A stretch of DNA of 64,000 bases from an uncultured Bradyrhizobium sp. (GTDB lineage Bacteria; Pseudomonadota; Alphaproteobacteria; Rhizobiales; Xanthobacteraceae), in contig NZ_CAKZJO010000105.1 in the NCBI RefSeq assembly GCF_936943645.1, positions 1 through 64,000 of the forward strand, in the 5' to 3' direction. The notes beneath the pieces are model-generated. The model was not told where the DNA came from. It saw only the letters and a list, made by a program, of their open reading frames with translations, and made no database searches. Both the position numbers and the translations under genes were made by a program. Shown piece after piece: positions 63,578 to 64,000 of the stretch. How positions within the stretch are numbered: position 1 is the stretch's first letter; each line of letters starts with the position of its first letter.

Positions 63578-64000
63578 GTGACCGCCCATCAGCCGCCCCA
63601 GACCGTCCGCGCCAACGGCATCGACATCTGCTACGAGATTTTTGGCAACGACAACGCCGAGCCATTGCTGCTGATCATGGGGCTCGGGGCGCAGATGATC
63701 CACTGGGACGATGCGTTTTGCGAGCAGCTTGCCGCACGTGGCTTCCGCGTGATCCGCTTCGACAATCGCGACATCGGCAAGTCCAGCCATCTCACCGGCG
63801 GCAAGCGCTTGACGCCGCTCGAGCTGCTGAAACTGCGCTTCTTCAGGATTCCGGTCGCTGCGACCTACAAGCTGATCGATATGGCAAGAGACACGGTCGG
63901 ACTGATGGATGCGCTCGGCATCAAGTCGGCGCATCTCGTCGGGGCGTCGATGGGCGGCATGATCGCGCAGGAGGTGACGCTGTCGTTTCCGCACCGCGTC
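63578..64000 (+). CDS. alpha/beta hydrolase, 5' part (runs off the window)
   Basis: An open frame from a GTG at 63578, preceded by AGAGAGGGA, continues to the last base without a stop. The 141 residues seen open MTAHQPPQTVRANGIDICYE and show LLLIMGLGAQMIHWDD (oxyanion region), RVIRFDNRDIGKS and the nucleophile elbow GASMGGMIAQ, all typical of alpha/beta hydrolases. It is divergent from the PHA synthase operon. The 3' end, with Asp and His of the triad, is outside the window. Confidence 0.88.
   Translation, partial: MTAHQPPQTVRANGIDICYEIFGNDNAEPLLLIMGLGAQMIHWDDAFCEQLAARGFRVIRFDNRDIGKSSHLTGGKRLTPLELLKLRFFRIPVAATYKLIDMARDTVGLMDALGIKSAHLVGASMGGMIAQEVTLSFPHRV

Overview
The window looks like chromosomal DNA of a slow-growing rhizobial alphaproteobacterium, most likely Bradyrhizobium or a close relative. 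This rests on the high GC content, the gene families (Aap amino-acid transporter, class III-type PHA synthase with a phasin, paa genes, several chemoreceptors) and many short palindromic intergenic repeats of the kind scattered through such genomes. Species cannot be fixed from sequence alone. I see no tRNA, rRNA, CRISPR array, insertion sequence, phage gene or origin. Coding density is high and no gene-free stretch exceeds about 260 bases.

Layout. 1-6 kb: a YghU-type glutathione transferase, a Baeyer-Villiger monooxygenase divergent from a nitronate monooxygenase, and a thiolase-like enzyme. 6-10.4 kb: a two-gene RND efflux system without its outer-membrane partner. 10.5-17 kb: three chemoreceptor genes in a row with different sensor domains; two of them share a 537-bp perfectly identical stretch of signalling domain. 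17-21 kb: a four-carbon sugar acid (threonate/erythronate-type) pathway, ltnD-otnI-otnK with divergent otnC. 21-26.7 kb: a complete branched-chain-type ABC importer (livFGMHK) headed by a DUF1445 hydro-lyase gene, divergent from a LysR regulator. 26.8-34.7 kb: that regulator, an N-carbamoyl amino acid/allantoate hydrolase-like enzyme, two dehydrogenases, a tartrate dehydrogenase, a short-chain dehydrogenase lacking its catalytic Lys, and an amidase. 34.9-41.3 kb: Aap-type permeases, an RpiR regulator, a class III aminotransferase, an AapJ-type binding protein and a one-cysteine-site racemase-like protein; the ABC ATPase is missing. 41.3-46.9 kb: TetR regulator, ferredoxin, cytochrome P450, MHS transporter, sulfite-oxidase-like protein and a hydrolase-OsmC fusion. 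46.9-51.4 kb: MocR regulator, DMT exporter, YeeE/YedE transporter and a quinone-reductase-like enzyme. 51.4-58.1 kb: phenylacetate catabolism paaX-paaABCDE-paaI-paaK. 58.3-64 kb: a lipase-like hydrolase, DUF445 membrane protein, phasin, GNAT acetyltransferase, PhaC, a very short PhaE-like partner, and an alpha/beta hydrolase running off the end.

Together the genes describe a soil bacterium that scavenges and breaks down aromatic acids, sugar acids, amides and amino-acid derivatives, senses its surroundings through chemoreceptors and stores carbon as polyhydroxyalkanoate. The best leads for something not well described are the LysR-controlled importer/hydrolase/dehydrogenase locus, the ATPase-less Aap locus, the chemoreceptor gene conversion tract and the minimal PhaE.
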